Origin: SB11 sp965222995
GTDB lineage: Bacteria; Bacteroidota; Bacteroidia; UBA8524
Assembly (NCBI GenBank): GCA_965222995.1
Contig: OZ244977.1
Span: forward strand, 868,001 to 932,000
Direction: 5' to 3'
DNA length: 64,000 bases
Shown: positions 47,992-57,642 of the stretch, piece after piece
Layout: every line of letters begins with the position of its first letter
How positions within the stretch are numbered: position 1 is the first letter of the stretch
Translations under genes and position numbers: made by a program
Notes under the pieces: model-generated
Databases searched by the model: none
What the model saw: only the letters and a program-made list of their open reading frames with translations
What the model was told of the DNA's origin: nothing

Positions 47992-50691
47992 ATGAGCGAA
48001 CTACTTCCCCCACTGAAACTATCAGGTTTAGAACCTTTAGTTATTACTCCCGAAACCAATTTTGTAAACGTAGGAGAACGAACCAATGTCACAGGTTCAC
48101 GTAAGTTTTTACGTCTGATTAAAGAAGGTAATTACGAAGAAGCTGTTGACGTAGCTCGCAATCAGGTTGAGGGTGGTGCTCAAATCATTGATATAAATAT
48201 GGATGAAGGAATGTTGGATGGTGTTGAAGCCATGACAACTTTCTTAAATCTTATAGCTGCTGAACCTGATATTGCTCGTGTCCCGGTAATGATAGATTCT
48301 TCTAAGTGGGAGATTATTGAGGCTGGGTTAAAATGTGTGCAGGGGAAATGTGTAGTAAACTCCATCAGTTTAAAAGGGGGAGAAGAGGAGTTTATTCGTC
48401 AGGCAAAAACGGTTAAACGTTATGGTGCTGCTATGATTGTAATGGCATTTGATGAAGACGGACAAGCAGATAATTACGAGCGCCGTATAGAGATTTGTGA
48501 ACGTAGTTATAGAATATTGGTAGATAAAGTAAAGTTCCCAGCTCAAGATATCATTTTCGACCCTAATATATTTCCAGTAGCTACCGGTATGGAAGAGCAT
48601 CGCCAAAATGCTATGGATTTCTTCAGGGCTACTAAGTGGATTAAAGAAAACTTACCGGGAGCAAAGGTAAGTGGAGGGGTAAGTAATGTGTCTTTTTCAT
48701 TTAGAGGAAACGATGTGGTGCGTGAAGCTATGCACAGTGCCTTCTTGTATCATGGTATCAACAACGGTATGGATATGGGTATTGTAAACCCTGCCCAGCT
48801 AGAGATATATGATGAGATACCTAAAGACCTGTTAGAACTGGTAGAAGATGTATTACTTGACAGAAAGGATGATGCTACCGAAAAACTTTTAGCCTTTGCA
48901 GATACAGTTAAGGGCAAAGGAAAAGAAGCAGCAAAAGAAAACCTAGAGTGGCGTGAAGGTACAGTAGAAGATCGTTTAAGCCATGCTTTAGTAAAAGGTA
49001 TAACTGAGTTTATTGAAGACGATACAGAAGAAGCCCGCCAAAAATATCCTCGTCCGTTACACGTGATAGAAGGTCCGCTAATGGCAGGGATGAGCATTGT
49101 GGGAGACCTTTTTGGTAGTGGTAAAATGTTTTTGCCACAGGTAGTAAAGAGTGCCCGTGTAATGAAAAAGGCAGTGGCATATCTTACACCGTTTATGGAA
49201 GAGGAGAAACGCCAAAGCGGTGACCAAAGTGAGAATGCAGGTAAAATACTAATGGCAACCGTAAAGGGAGATGTGCATGATATTGGGAAGAACATTGTAG
49301 GGGTAGTAATGTCTTGCAATAACTTCGAGATTATTGATTTGGGAGTAATGGTACCCGCCGAAAAAATTCTTGAGGAAGCCAAAAAGCATAGTGCAGATAT
49401 TATCGGCTTAAGTGGACTTATCACACCATCGTTAGATGAGATGGTAACTGTGGCTAAGGAAATGGAACGCCAAGAGTTTAAAATTCCATTACTCATTGGT
49501 GGTGCAACAACATCAAAAATTCATACTGCAGTGAAAATAGACCCCACGTATAGTGGCTCAGTGGTTCATGTGTTAGATGCTTCAAAATCTGTACCTGTGG
49601 CATCGTCATTATTAAGTGAAGGGCAAAAAGAAGCTTTTCATAGCGATGTAAAAAATGAATACGAACAAATGCGAGAGGCACACGCCAATCGTAAAGAGAC
49701 TAAGCAGTATATAAGTCTAGAAGATGCCCGTAAAAACAAGCAGAAAATAAATTGGCTGGAAACCAAAATAACCAGGCCATCATTTTTAGGGACTAAGACT
49801 TTTAGTGATTTTCCACTTGTGAGATTGGTGGATTATATTGACTGGACACCCTTTTTCCAAACATGGGAATTAAGAGGGAAATACCCTGCAATTTTTGAGG
49901 ATGAATATGTAGGTGAAGAGGCTAAAAAGCTACACAAAGATGCTTTAGCGATGATTGATAAGGTAATAGCCGAAAAATCATTACAAGCATCAGCTATTGT
50001 TGGGTTTTATCCTGCCAATACAGTAAATAGTGATGATATAGAGCTGTATACCGACGAGAGCAGAAAAGAGGTATTAACTACTTATCGACAGCTTCGCCAG
50101 CAAAACAAAAAGGGAGCAAATATTCCTAACCACAGTTTGGCTGATTATATTGCACCCAAGGAAACAGGTATTGAAGACTATATCGGTTCATTTGCAGTAA
50201 CAGCAGGAAAGGGAATAGAGGCAATTGTAGGACAATACGAAAAAGACCACGACGACTATAACAGTATTTTAATAAAAGCTGTAGCCGACCGTTTTGCAGA
50301 AGCCTTTGCAGAATATATGCACGAATATGTGCGTAAAGAGTTATGGGGTTATGCCAAAGACGAGAATTTCGATAACGAAGCGCTAATTCGTGAGAAATAC
50401 CAAGGTATTCGTCCTGCCCCTGGTTACCCCGCTTGTCCTGAACATACTGAGAAAGGTACTATTTGGGAGCTGATGAATGTGGAGCAAGAAACAGGCATTA
50501 AATTAACAGAAAGCTATGCTATGTATCCAGCAGCAGCAGTATCGGGTTTGTACTTCTCACACCCAAATAGTAAATACTTTGGTTTGGGTAAAATTCAAAA
50601 AGACCAAGTAGAAGACTACGCTCGCCGTAAAGGTATGACCATAGAAGAAGCTGAAAAATGGTTATCGCCTGTATTGGCTTATAGTGTGTAG
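47992..50691 (+). CDS. metH: methionine synthase, folate-, B12- and SAM-binding modules (split MetH)
   Basis: An 899-residue protein holding the rest of cobalamin-dependent methionine synthase. Pterin-binding domain first (about 20-280; NVGERTNVTGSRKFLRL, GAQIIDINMDEGMLDG), then the B12 cap and Rossmann domains (about 330-560; VKGDVHDIGKNIVGVVM with the D-x-H-x-x-G cobalamin ligand), and the SAM-binding reactivation domain (about 600-899; IRPAPGYPACPEHTEK, AVSGLYFSHPNSKYFGLGKI). It methylates homocysteine from methyl-tetrahydrofolate with the upstream gene product. Dependence on B12 fits with the CarH-like B12 regulator elsewhere in the window. Confidence 0.96.
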   Translation: MSELLPPLKLSGLEPLVITPETNFVNVGERTNVTGSRKFLRLIKEGNYEEAVDVARNQVEGGAQIIDINMDEGMLDGVEAMTTFLNLIAAEPDIARVPVMIDSSKWEIIEAGLKCVQGKCVVNSISLKGGEEEFIRQAKTVKRYGAAMIVMAFDEDGQADNYERRIEICERSYRILVDKVKFPAQDIIFDPNIFPVATGMEEHRQNAMDFFRATKWIKENLPGAKVSGGVSNVSFSFRGNDVVREAMHSAFLYHGINNGMDMGIVNPAQLEIYDEIPKDLLELVEDVLLDRKDDATEKLLAFADTVKGKGKEAAKENLEWREGTVEDRLSHALVKGITEFIEDDTEEARQKYPRPLHVIEGPLMAGMSIVGDLFGSGKMFLPQVVKSARVMKKAVAYLTPFMEEEKRQSGDQSENAGKILMATVKGDVHDIGKNIVGVVMSCNNFEIIDLGVMVPAEKILEEAKKHSADIIGLSGLITPSLDEMVTVAKEMERQEFKIPLLIGGATTSKIHTAVKIDPTYSGSVVHVLDASKSVPVASSLLSEGQKEAFHSDVKNEYEQMREAHANRKETKQYISLEDARKNKQKINWLETKITRPSFLGTKTFSDFPLVRLVDYIDWTPFFQTWELRGKYPAIFEDEYVGEEAKKLHKDALAMIDKVIAEKSLQASAIVGFYPANTVNSDDIELYTDESRKEVLTTYRQLRQQNKKGANIPNHSLADYIAPKETGIEDYIGSFAVTAGKGIEAIVGQYEKDHDDYNSILIKAVADRFAEAFAEYMHEYVRKELWGYAKDENFDNEALIREKYQGIRPAPGYPACPEHTEKGTIWELMNVEQETGIKLTESYAMYPAAAVSGLYFSHPNSKYFGLGKIQKDQVEDYARRKGMTIEEAEKWLSPVLAYSV

Positions 50692-50742
50692 GTAATATTT
50701 TTATAGCTTACCTCGTTTTAACATATAAAAGATGATACGCCT

Positions 50743-51015
50743 ATGAGTACTGATACGCAGTTAATGATTATTAGTTCAGTACTGAATTTTATTCTTTTGT
50801 TTATAACACTTAAGGTCAACAGAAAGTACTTCATATATTCTCTTGTTATTTTAATAGCTTATAATGCTTATGCATATTATGGCTATTATACCGAAACCCG
50901 AGGCGGAGTAACTTTGGTGTGGATGGTTTACTTAATATTTATTAATCTTTTCCATATTATACTTTCAATAGGTGTATTTCTATGGCATTTTTTTAAAAGG
51001 AATAGCCAATGCTAA
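50743..51015 (+). CDS. small membrane protein, function unknown
   Basis: A 90-residue protein with three hydrophobic segments (about 5-25 LMIISSVLNFILLFITL, 27-45 YFIYSLVILIAYNAYAYYGYY and 55-82 VTLVWMVYLIFINLFHIILSIGVFL). No family recognised. It follows metH by 51 bp. Its 3' end overlaps the convergent barrel gene by 23 bp. Confidence 0.6.
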   Translation: MSTDTQLMIISSVLNFILLFITLKVNRKYFIYSLVILIAYNAYAYYGYYTETRGGVTLVWMVYLIFINLFHIILSIGVFLWHFFKRNSQC

Positions 51016-51604
51016 TAGAAGTGAGAAATATAGGTCTGGGTTGAAATGGTAAATTCGGAAGAATCAGTTCTGAAACTCTATAGGAGCCGCTTAATTGTAA
51101 AGAGAATCTTTTAAAAATTTTTGTTTGCGTTCCCAATTCAAAATCACTCCCACGTACAAGAGCATAATGATACGCTGATAGCTCATCATTTCTTCTATCT
51201 GTAGTATGGGTGGCATTAGCAAAAAAACTAACACCTGCGTATGCTCCGTTAAAAAAATTGTTCTTTTTAAACTTCAAAAAATAATAACGGTAGCCTAAAC
51301 CTAACTCATAACTATCTCTAATGGAAAAAACAGTTCCCCTATAAATATATTTTTCCTGAGTAAATCTTGGAGTTGCTATAAACTTATGCCTACTACTAAT
51401 TACACGTTCATATTGTACACCAAAATTTTGTAGAGAAGTAAAAGTTTGGGATGAATAAATTTTAAATGGGCTATAAAATGAGTTATTTCTGTACTCTAGA
51501 AGCGATATTTTAATATTATTTTTCTTAGGTTTTCTACCTGTTTTATTTTGTGCAATTGTGTTAAGAGATAAAAAAACAGACAATAGTATAAGGTAGTATT
51601 TCAT
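50993..51604 (-). CDS. outer-membrane beta-barrel protein
   Basis: A 203-residue exported protein: signal peptide (1-18, LSLNTIAQ), then NKTGRKPKKN, a basic linker, and alternating amphipathic strands (FGVQYERVISSRHKFIATPRF, ELGLGYRYYFLKF, GAYAGVSFFANATHT, FELGTQTKIFKRFSLQLSGSYRV) ending ISIGYSF with the C-terminal Phe typical of barrels. The function is unknown. It overlaps the plus-strand 90-residue gene at its 3' end. Confidence 0.78.
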   Translation of the reverse strand: MKYYLILLSVFLSLNTIAQNKTGRKPKKNNIKISLLEYRNNSFYSPFKIYSSQTFTSLQNFGVQYERVISSRHKFIATPRFTQEKYIYRGTVFSIRDSYELGLGYRYYFLKFKKNNFFNGAYAGVSFFANATHTTDRRNDELSAYHYALVRGSDFELGTQTKIFKRFSLQLSGSYRVSELILPNLPFQPRPIFLTSISIGYSF

Positions 51605-51705
51605 AGTTTAGATCTTACCAATACAAAATACTAATTAATAAGTAAAGAAGGCAATATAGTGTGTAATTTTATATTACTCGGTTTTTATATAAATAGAGCA
51701 GAACA

Positions 51706-52329
51706 TTATTTCACAGGTTCGCGCAAAATGGTTCTCAATTTTTCTGAGGCTACTTTTCTAAAGTCTGATAGATAAATTTCATGGTGCTTTTCGTTTCTTT
51801 CCAATCCGTTTTCTTTCATAAAAACTTCAATCTGCTTTAGCGAAATAGGTTCACTGTCAAAAGACCCTACATGCAACATCTGCACACATTTACCTTCTTC
51901 CATTTCAAAAAACTCAACCTCATTTATCAAAGTATTTTCTTTTTTGGTAAAGGCTTTCTCTTTTGCACTTTCAACATCTTCTTTGGTGACAAAATCAGGT
52001 AAGCGTATTAACAATCTGTACTCCCATTCACTTCGGGGTATTTGTTTCGGGGCTTCATCAATATTTTTAATGTTGTACTTTTCTTCATCAAACCACCACA
52101 ACCCTTCAAGTTTGGCTACAACAAAATCTTTATCCTGTTCTTTGTATTTAAACTTTATAGCATAAGCTACAGGGTAAAGTGCTTGAATATGATTTGAAAA
52201 ATCTTCCGATGAGGGGTCTCCTTTACCTGTAATGGTTAAAAATTGAGCAGCTTCAATACTCACCAGTTCAGGCTTGGGTTTAGCTGTATAATAGTTTTTA
52301 TAGAGTTTAGTTAAATCTAATTTTTGCAT
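51706..52329 (-). CDS. GyrI-like small-molecule-binding domain protein
   Basis: A 207-residue cytoplasmic protein of the GyrI-like/SOUL-type family (COG4832 group): LTKLYKNYYTAKPKPELVSIE, FLTITGKGDPSSEDFSNHIQALYPVAYAIKF, VAKLEGLWWFDEE, WEYRLLIRLPDFVT, EEGKCVQMLHVGSFDSEPISLKQIEVFM and HHEIYLSDFRKV. These segments are diagnostic. Binding of small hydrophobic or cationic ligands is inferred from the fold. ATG 52329 follows an in-frame TTG at 52332. Confidence 0.88.
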   Translation of the reverse strand: MQKLDLTKLYKNYYTAKPKPELVSIEAAQFLTITGKGDPSSEDFSNHIQALYPVAYAIKFKYKEQDKDFVVAKLEGLWWFDEEKYNIKNIDEAPKQIPRSEWEYRLLIRLPDFVTKEDVESAKEKAFTKKENTLINEVEFFEMEEGKCVQMLHVGSFDSEPISLKQIEVFMKENGLERNEKHHEIYLSDFRKVASEKLRTILREPVK

Positions 52330-52483
52330 CAATTACAAATTAACTTTGCTGTGCTGACAACCCTATGTCAGTAGTAAAAAAGAAAATTACGGTTCACTCA
52401 AAAAAAACAACAGTTCATCGCAGGCTTATTTCTTATTTTTAATAGCCATTACACCTTTGTATCAGAAATTTTAGAAACAAACC

Positions 52484-54871
52484 ATGAAAAAACTAATAAT
52501 ATTAGTTGTATTAATTATCTGCCTTACTTTTTCTGCATCGGCTCAGCTTACACAAACCATTCGGGGTACAGTAAGCGATAAAGAAACCACAGGCGAGCTT
52601 ATTGGGGCAACCATAGTGGTACTTAACTCAGACCCTTTAAAAGGTGCCAGTTCTGATATTAACGGTCGTTTTCGTATTACCGGTGTTCCTTTAGGGCGGC
52701 ATACTATACGTATTACCTATGCAGGATACAAACCTGTAGTATTGCCCGATGTTATTGTAAACTCTGCTAAAGAAGTAGTACTTACCATAACCATGGAAGA
52801 AGAAATTATTGAAGCTTCGGAAGTTGTGGTAAAAGCTAAAAGCGACCCCGGTGCTACCAATAATGAGTTAGTTGCGGTTAGCGGAAGGTCGTTTACAATA
52901 GACCAAACACAACGCTATGCAGGTGGTTTAGGAGACCCAAGCCGTATGGCGGTAAACTTTGCAGGTGTTGCCGGAGGGGGTAATGACCAACGTAACGATA
53001 TTGTTATTCGTGGTAATTCGCCATTAGGGCTATTGTGGCGTTTAGAAGGGGTAGATATTCCTAACCCTAATCATTTTGGTAATCAAGGGGCAAATGGTGG
53101 GCCTGTAAGTATTTTGAATAACAATACTTTATCAAATTCTGACTTTATTACCGGGGCATTTCCAACAGAGTATGGTAATGCGCTTTCAGGAGTATTTGAT
53201 TTAAAAATGCGGAAAGGAAATAATGAAAAGTTTGAGTATACGGGGCAAATTGGTTTTAGTGGGGTGGAACTAATGGCAGAAGGACCTATTCAAAAATCTA
53301 AATCATCATTTTTAGTAAATTACAGATATAGTACACTTGATTTTTTGAGCAATTTAGGGTTTGATTTTGGTGGTTCGGGTGCTCCGCGTTGGCAAGATTT
53401 AACTATGAAAATAGATTTTGGCAAAACCAAGTTGGGGAACTTTAGCCTGTTTGGAATAGGAGGTTTAAGCGGTACAAAAATTCAGGATAGTAATAAAGAA
53501 CAGGAAGATTTTGCAAAAGTAGCAAACCCTCAGGATATTGACTTTAGTAGTGGAATGTTTGCTACGGGTTTAGTGCATACTATTTCTTTGGGTAAAAACA
53601 GTTATATGAAAACCGTGGTGAGTACTTCGGGAGAACGTAACAGAACTATTGTAGACTCTTTGGGTGATGATATACAACCTATAAGAGAGTTTGAAAGAGA
53701 AAGTTATTCGGTACGCAATACTATCCACTCTTTCATCAACAAAAAAATAAATGCTAAAAACAGCTTAAAGTTTGGTGTTATAGGAACACGCTTCACAGCA
53801 GGGTCTGACGAAAGAGTTTTAGTAATTGATAGTATAGTTGGTGGAACACGTTATGATTCATGGCTTACTTTATACAAGTTTGATAACGAAGAGTTGTTTT
53901 TAGGGCAAGCCTATGCCAACTGGAATTGGAAAATAAATAAAAAAGCTACTTTAAATACCGGTTTACACTACAACCAACTGTTTTTTAATAATAGTATTTC
54001 TTTGGAGCCTCGTGCATCTTTCAAATATAAGTTATCGCCTCGCCAGTCGGTAAGTTTTGGTTATGGTTTGCATAGTCAAACACAACCTTTGCCTGTCTAT
54101 TTTGAAAAGGCTTTTATTGATGATGCTCGCACGCAAAGTATTGAGACCAACAGAAATTTAGGTTTTACACGTAGCCATCACTTTATAGCAGGGTACGACC
54201 TTTTTATTAATTCAAACGTAAGATTTAAAATGGAGGCATACTACCAATATTTAACAGGTGTAGCTGTAGAGCAAAACCCTAGTCATGTGAGTACTATAAA
54301 TTTTGGAGCTGATTTTGGCTTTCCTAATATAGACAGCCTGGTGAATGATGGTTTAGGGCGCAACTATGGTATTGAGTTTACCCTTGAACGTTTCTTTAGC
54401 AAAGGCTTTTATTATTTAGGTACAGTATCATTATACCAAAGTGAATATTTGGCAAGTGACCAAGTTTGGAGAAATACAGCCTTTAATGGAAACTATGTAG
54501 TAAACGCGTTGTTTGGAAAAGAGTATAAAACTAAAAACAACGGGTTACTAAGCATAAACTTAAGAGTAACCTACGCAGGTGGCAGAAGGTTTATTGGTTT
54601 ACATGAGGAAGAAAGTCGTTTACAAGGCAGAGAGATTTTTGATAAAGATGAGATTTATACAGACAGGATAAAAGACTTTTTTAGAACCGATTTTAGAATA
54701 GGTTTTAAGAAAAATGGTAAACGTGTAACGCAAGAGTGGGCAATAGATATTCAAAACATATTTAACATTCAAAATGTATTAACACGTCAGTTTAACCCTA
54801 GAACAGGTGAAATAGAAACATTAAATCAAATTGGTATTTTTCCTATACCTTTTTACAGAATACAATTTTAA
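52484..54871 (+). CDS. TonB-dependent outer-membrane receptor
   Basis: A 795-residue receptor: signal peptide (1-20, SASAQ), a carboxypeptidase-regulatory-like domain (about 24-112; GTVSDKETTGELIGATIVVLN, GASSDINGRFRITGVPLGRHTI), a plug domain (about 125-230; RNDIVIRGNSPLGLLWRLEGVDIPNPNHFG) and the barrel, ending GIFPIPFYRIQF. There is no STN domain, so signalling through FecR is not expected. The ligand is unknown. It is followed after 3 bp by a LytS-type kinase and a LytTR regulator in the same direction. Confidence 0.92.
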   Translation: MKKLIILVVLIICLTFSASAQLTQTIRGTVSDKETTGELIGATIVVLNSDPLKGASSDINGRFRITGVPLGRHTIRITYAGYKPVVLPDVIVNSAKEVVLTITMEEEIIEASEVVVKAKSDPGATNNELVAVSGRSFTIDQTQRYAGGLGDPSRMAVNFAGVAGGGNDQRNDIVIRGNSPLGLLWRLEGVDIPNPNHFGNQGANGGPVSILNNNTLSNSDFITGAFPTEYGNALSGVFDLKMRKGNNEKFEYTGQIGFSGVELMAEGPIQKSKSSFLVNYRYSTLDFLSNLGFDFGGSGAPRWQDLTMKIDFGKTKLGNFSLFGIGGLSGTKIQDSNKEQEDFAKVANPQDIDFSSGMFATGLVHTISLGKNSYMKTVVSTSGERNRTIVDSLGDDIQPIREFERESYSVRNTIHSFINKKINAKNSLKFGVIGTRFTAGSDERVLVIDSIVGGTRYDSWLTLYKFDNEELFLGQAYANWNWKINKKATLNTGLHYNQLFFNNSISLEPRASFKYKLSPRQSVSFGYGLHSQTQPLPVYFEKAFIDDARTQSIETNRNLGFTRSHHFIAGYDLFINSNVRFKMEAYYQYLTGVAVEQNPSHVSTINFGADFGFPNIDSLVNDGLGRNYGIEFTLERFFSKGFYYLGTVSLYQSEYLASDQVWRNTAFNGNYVVNALFGKEYKTKNNGLLSINLRVTYAGGRRFIGLHEEESRLQGREIFDKDEIYTDRIKDFFRTDFRIGFKKNGKRVTQEWAIDIQNIFNIQNVLTRQFNPRTGEIETLNQIGIFPIPFYRIQF

Positions 54872-54874
54872 TAG

Positions 54875-55930
54875 TTGAGTTTATTAAAGAAAATAGCAAA
54901 GCGAAAAGGCTTTATAAGCAAAGTACTAGGTATAGGTATACTTGTGCCCCTATACTTTTTAACCAAAGCTTTTTTTAACGGAGAATTACCTAATGATAAT
55001 GGTGAGATTGAATATGGATTACTTGACAACTTCATTTTCACTATATCAATCTCAATAATACTGTATAGTGCTTGCTCATATATCTCACGTGAATGTGAGA
55101 AACGGTTCCCTTGGCGGGTAAATGCAAAAAAACGTTTTATTATTCAGTTTGTAGTTACTGTTTTAGCCGTTATAGTATTAGCAACTGCTTTTACATACCT
55201 GTATAGTTATGTACTTAAATCGTGCACTTTTGAGCAAATACTCTCAACCCTTTTTGATGTTTTAATTATTTCAGTTATAGTGTCTATAATAGCAACTTCT
55301 ATTGGCGAGGCAGCATTCTTACTAAACCAGTGGCAAAAAGCTCTTTTTGATGCGGAAAGATTAAAGCAAGAAAATTTGCAATCGCAATTTGCGGCACTAA
55401 AAAACCAAGTGAACCCGCACTTTTTGTTTAATAGTCTTAATACACTGGCTACCATTATACCTGAAGACCCTAACCAGGCTGTAGAGTTTGTGCAAAAACT
55501 TAGCAGTGTATACCGCTATTTGTTGCAGTATAAAGATGATGAAACGGTAGAGCTTAAAACTGAATTAGACTGTATTGAGGCTTATTTCTTCCTTCAAAAA
55601 ATTCGTTTTGGCGATAACTTACAAGTTAAAATCAATGTGCCTCAAGAGCATCATTCAAAACTGGTACCCCCTTTGACACTCCAGATTTTAGTAGAGAATG
55701 CCATTAAGCACAACATCATTTCAAAGCAAAAGCCCTTGGAAGTTGATATTTATGTGGACGATGTGGGGATGCTGGTTACCCGAAACAATCTTCAGAAGAA
55801 GAAGTCGGTTGAAAGTAGTACTAAAATAGGGCTACAAAACCTTGTTAACCGTTTCGGGTACATATACAATAAAACCATTGATATTTTTGAAACAGAAAAG
55901 GACTTTTTAGTGAAAGTACCTTTAGGATAA
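54875..55930 (+). CDS. LytS/YehU-type sensor histidine kinase
   Basis: A 351-residue membrane kinase with about four N-terminal helices (about 15-160, no recognisable sensor domain), a coiled region (LFDAERLKQENLQSQFAALKNQ) and the conserved kinase core: NPHFLFNSLNTLATII with the phospho-accepting His (about 180-195) and LVENAIKHNI with the ATP-binding Asn box. It phosphorylates the LytTR regulator encoded 11 bp downstream. A TTG at 54875 is the only usable start, because a TAG lies immediately upstream in frame and the next Met is deep inside the catalytic part. The TTG lies 3 bp after the receptor stop. Confidence 0.9.
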   Translation: MSLLKKIAKRKGFISKVLGIGILVPLYFLTKAFFNGELPNDNGEIEYGLLDNFIFTISISIILYSACSYISRECEKRFPWRVNAKKRFIIQFVVTVLAVIVLATAFTYLYSYVLKSCTFEQILSTLFDVLIISVIVSIIATSIGEAAFLLNQWQKALFDAERLKQENLQSQFAALKNQVNPHFLFNSLNTLATIIPEDPNQAVEFVQKLSSVYRYLLQYKDDETVELKTELDCIEAYFFLQKIRFGDNLQVKINVPQEHHSKLVPPLTLQILVENAIKHNIISKQKPLEVDIYVDDVGMLVTRNNLQKKKSVESSTKIGLQNLVNRFGYIYNKTIDIFETEKDFLVKVPLG

Positions 55931-55941
55931 GTTAAAACCAA

Positions 55942-56703
55942 GTGAAGATACTGATAATAGAAGATGAAGCTCCCGCAGCACGCAGGTTAACACAACTTAT
56001 AAAAGAATGTAAACCCGATGCTGAAATAGTAGAGCAAATTGATAGTGTTGAAGGGGCTATAGAATGGTGTGGGAATAACCCCTTGCCTGATTTGGCTTTT
56101 ATGGATATACAACTAGCTGATGGTTTAAGCTTTGAAATTTTTGAATCAATAGAGGTAAAATGCCCTGTAATATTTACTACTGCTTATGATGAATATGCTA
56201 TCAAAGCTTTTAAGGTGAATAGTATTGATTATTTGTTGAAACCCATTGACAAAAATGAACTGCTAAATGCTTTTAAAAAGTATGACGAGTTAAAGGCTAA
56301 TAATTCACCTGCAATTGATATTACCGAAATTGTTAAGACATTTAATAAACAGCAAAATTTTAAAACACGCTTTTTAGTAAAGCAAGGGCAGAGGCTAATA
56401 CCTATTGATGCCGAACGGATAGCATATTTTTTTGCAGAAGACAAGCTGGTGTTTATGGTAACTGAAGACAATCATAAATATATAGTAGATTATACTTTAG
56501 AGCAATTGGAGGGAGAACTAGACCCGCAGCACTTTTTCAGAGCAAACAGAAAAATAATTACTTCTATGACTGCTGTAAAAGATATACACCTATCTTTTAA
56601 TGGTAAATTAAAAATCTATCTGAAACCGGATTTGAAAAAAGGGGAAGACATTTTTGTTAGCCGCGAACGGGCATCAGAATTTAAAAACTGGATGGGAAAT
56701 TAA
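55942..56703 (+). CDS. LytTR-family response regulator
   Basis: A 253-residue regulator: an N-terminal receiver (ILIIEDEAPAARRL; phospho-accepting Asp in LAFMDIQLADG about 51-61; TTAYDEYAIKAFKVNSIDYLLKPI) and a C-terminal LytTR DNA-binding domain (about 145-250; IAYFFAEDKLVFMVTEDNHKYIV, LDPQHFFRANRKIITSM, GEDIFVSRERASEFKNWM). It pairs with the LytS-like kinase just upstream and may control the TonB receptor gene or other targets. The start is GTG 55942, with no ATG available. Confidence 0.93.
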   Translation: MKILIIEDEAPAARRLTQLIKECKPDAEIVEQIDSVEGAIEWCGNNPLPDLAFMDIQLADGLSFEIFESIEVKCPVIFTTAYDEYAIKAFKVNSIDYLLKPIDKNELLNAFKKYDELKANNSPAIDITEIVKTFNKQQNFKTRFLVKQGQRLIPIDAERIAYFFAEDKLVFMVTEDNHKYIVDYTLEQLEGELDPQHFFRANRKIITSMTAVKDIHLSFNGKLKIYLKPDLKKGEDIFVSRERASEFKNWMGN

Positions 56704-56729
56704 CCCCCTTATTTATATTCTTTAAAAAC

Positions 56730-56737
56730 TATCTTCG
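56730..56737 (+). promoter_or_regulatory. -7 box TATCTTCG before a TTG start
   Basis: One-base variant of TAnnTTTG (TTCG), ending 8 nt before the TTG start at 56746. Predicted initiation at about 56743-56744 leaves a leader of 2-3 nt at most. Confidence 0.4.
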
Positions 56738-56745
56738 CCCCCGTT

Positions 56746-57642
56746 TTGAGTACGAGGATAAAAGTACATTTATCGCTTTTAGCAGTAGCATTAATATATG
56801 GGGCAACATTCTCTTTGGCAAAAGAGGTAATGCCTGAATATATAAATCCGCTAACTTTTATTTTGTTAAGAGTAGGGGCAGCCTTAGTGTTGTTTCTCAT
56901 TTTTCACTCTCTATTTATAAAAGAAAAAGTTGACCGTAAAGATTTGGCAGGGTTGGCACTAAGTTCACTTTTTGGGGTGGCTGCCAATATGCTGATGTTT
57001 TTTGAAGGGCTGGCAAATACATCGCCCATAAATGCGTCAGTACTAATGATGGTAACCCCGGTTTTTGTATTTGTTATTTATACTATAGTTGACAAAAGAG
57101 GGATACATTGGATAAAAGCTTTGGGTATCGCACTGGCTGCCATTGGGGCAATGATGCTTATGGGCGGGGCAAAACTTAGTTTTAGCAAGGTAACTTTATA
57201 TGGTGATATACTGATAATGCTAAATGCACTTAGCTATGCCATTTATTTGGTATATGTGAAGCGTTTTTTAGTAAAGTATAACCCTATAACCGTTAGTAAA
57301 TGGAATTTTATTTTCGGGTTTATGATGGTATTGCCTTTTGGAGTAGGAGGGTTAGAAGAAATTAACTGGGCATTATTTCCTGTATCTATCTGGGCAATTT
57401 TTGTATTTGTGTTGGTAGGTACAACCTTTATTACTTATCTGCTAAATGCTTGGGCCCTGCAAAGGGCTACACCTACTTTGGTAGGTTCTTATATATACTT
57501 GCAGCCTGTAATAGCAACGGTATTAGCACTTACAACTCAAAAAGATACGCTTACCATAGAGAAAGTTATATTTATCCTGCTAATATTTGCAGGGGTGTAT
57601 TTGGTAGCTATAACCAAAAAGAAAAACGAAAAAACCGCATGA
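56746..57642 (+). CDS. EamA/DMT-family permease
   Basis: A 298-residue inner-membrane protein with ten predicted helices in two EamA repeats (about 8-138 and 150-288). LLAVALIYGATFSLAKEVMPEYINPLTFILLR opens repeat 1 (read as YGATFSLAKEVM), NALSYAIYLVYVKRFL opens repeat 2, and the second repeat ends GSYIYLQPVIATVLAL. The drug/metabolite transporter family exports diverse small molecules; the substrate is unknown. The start is TTG 56746 (no upstream ATG in frame). The stop overlaps the yicC ATG by 4 bp. Confidence 0.88.
   Translation: MSTRIKVHLSLLAVALIYGATFSLAKEVMPEYINPLTFILLRVGAALVLFLIFHSLFIKEKVDRKDLAGLALSSLFGVAANMLMFFEGLANTSPINASVLMMVTPVFVFVIYTIVDKRGIHWIKALGIALAAIGAMMLMGGAKLSFSKVTLYGDILIMLNALSYAIYLVYVKRFLVKYNPITVSKWNFIFGFMMVLPFGVGGLEEINWALFPVSIWAIFVFVLVGTTFITYLLNAWALQRATPTLVGSYIYLQPVIATVLALTTQKDTLTIEKVIFILLIFAGVYLVAITKKKNEKTA

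Noticed and set aside
48750..49496. Long open frame (248 codons) on the minus strand inside the split metH gene
   Set aside because: It is antisense to conserved MetH coding sequence and its translation is low-complexity (rich in Ser, Ile, Pro) with no family motif; a shadow frame.
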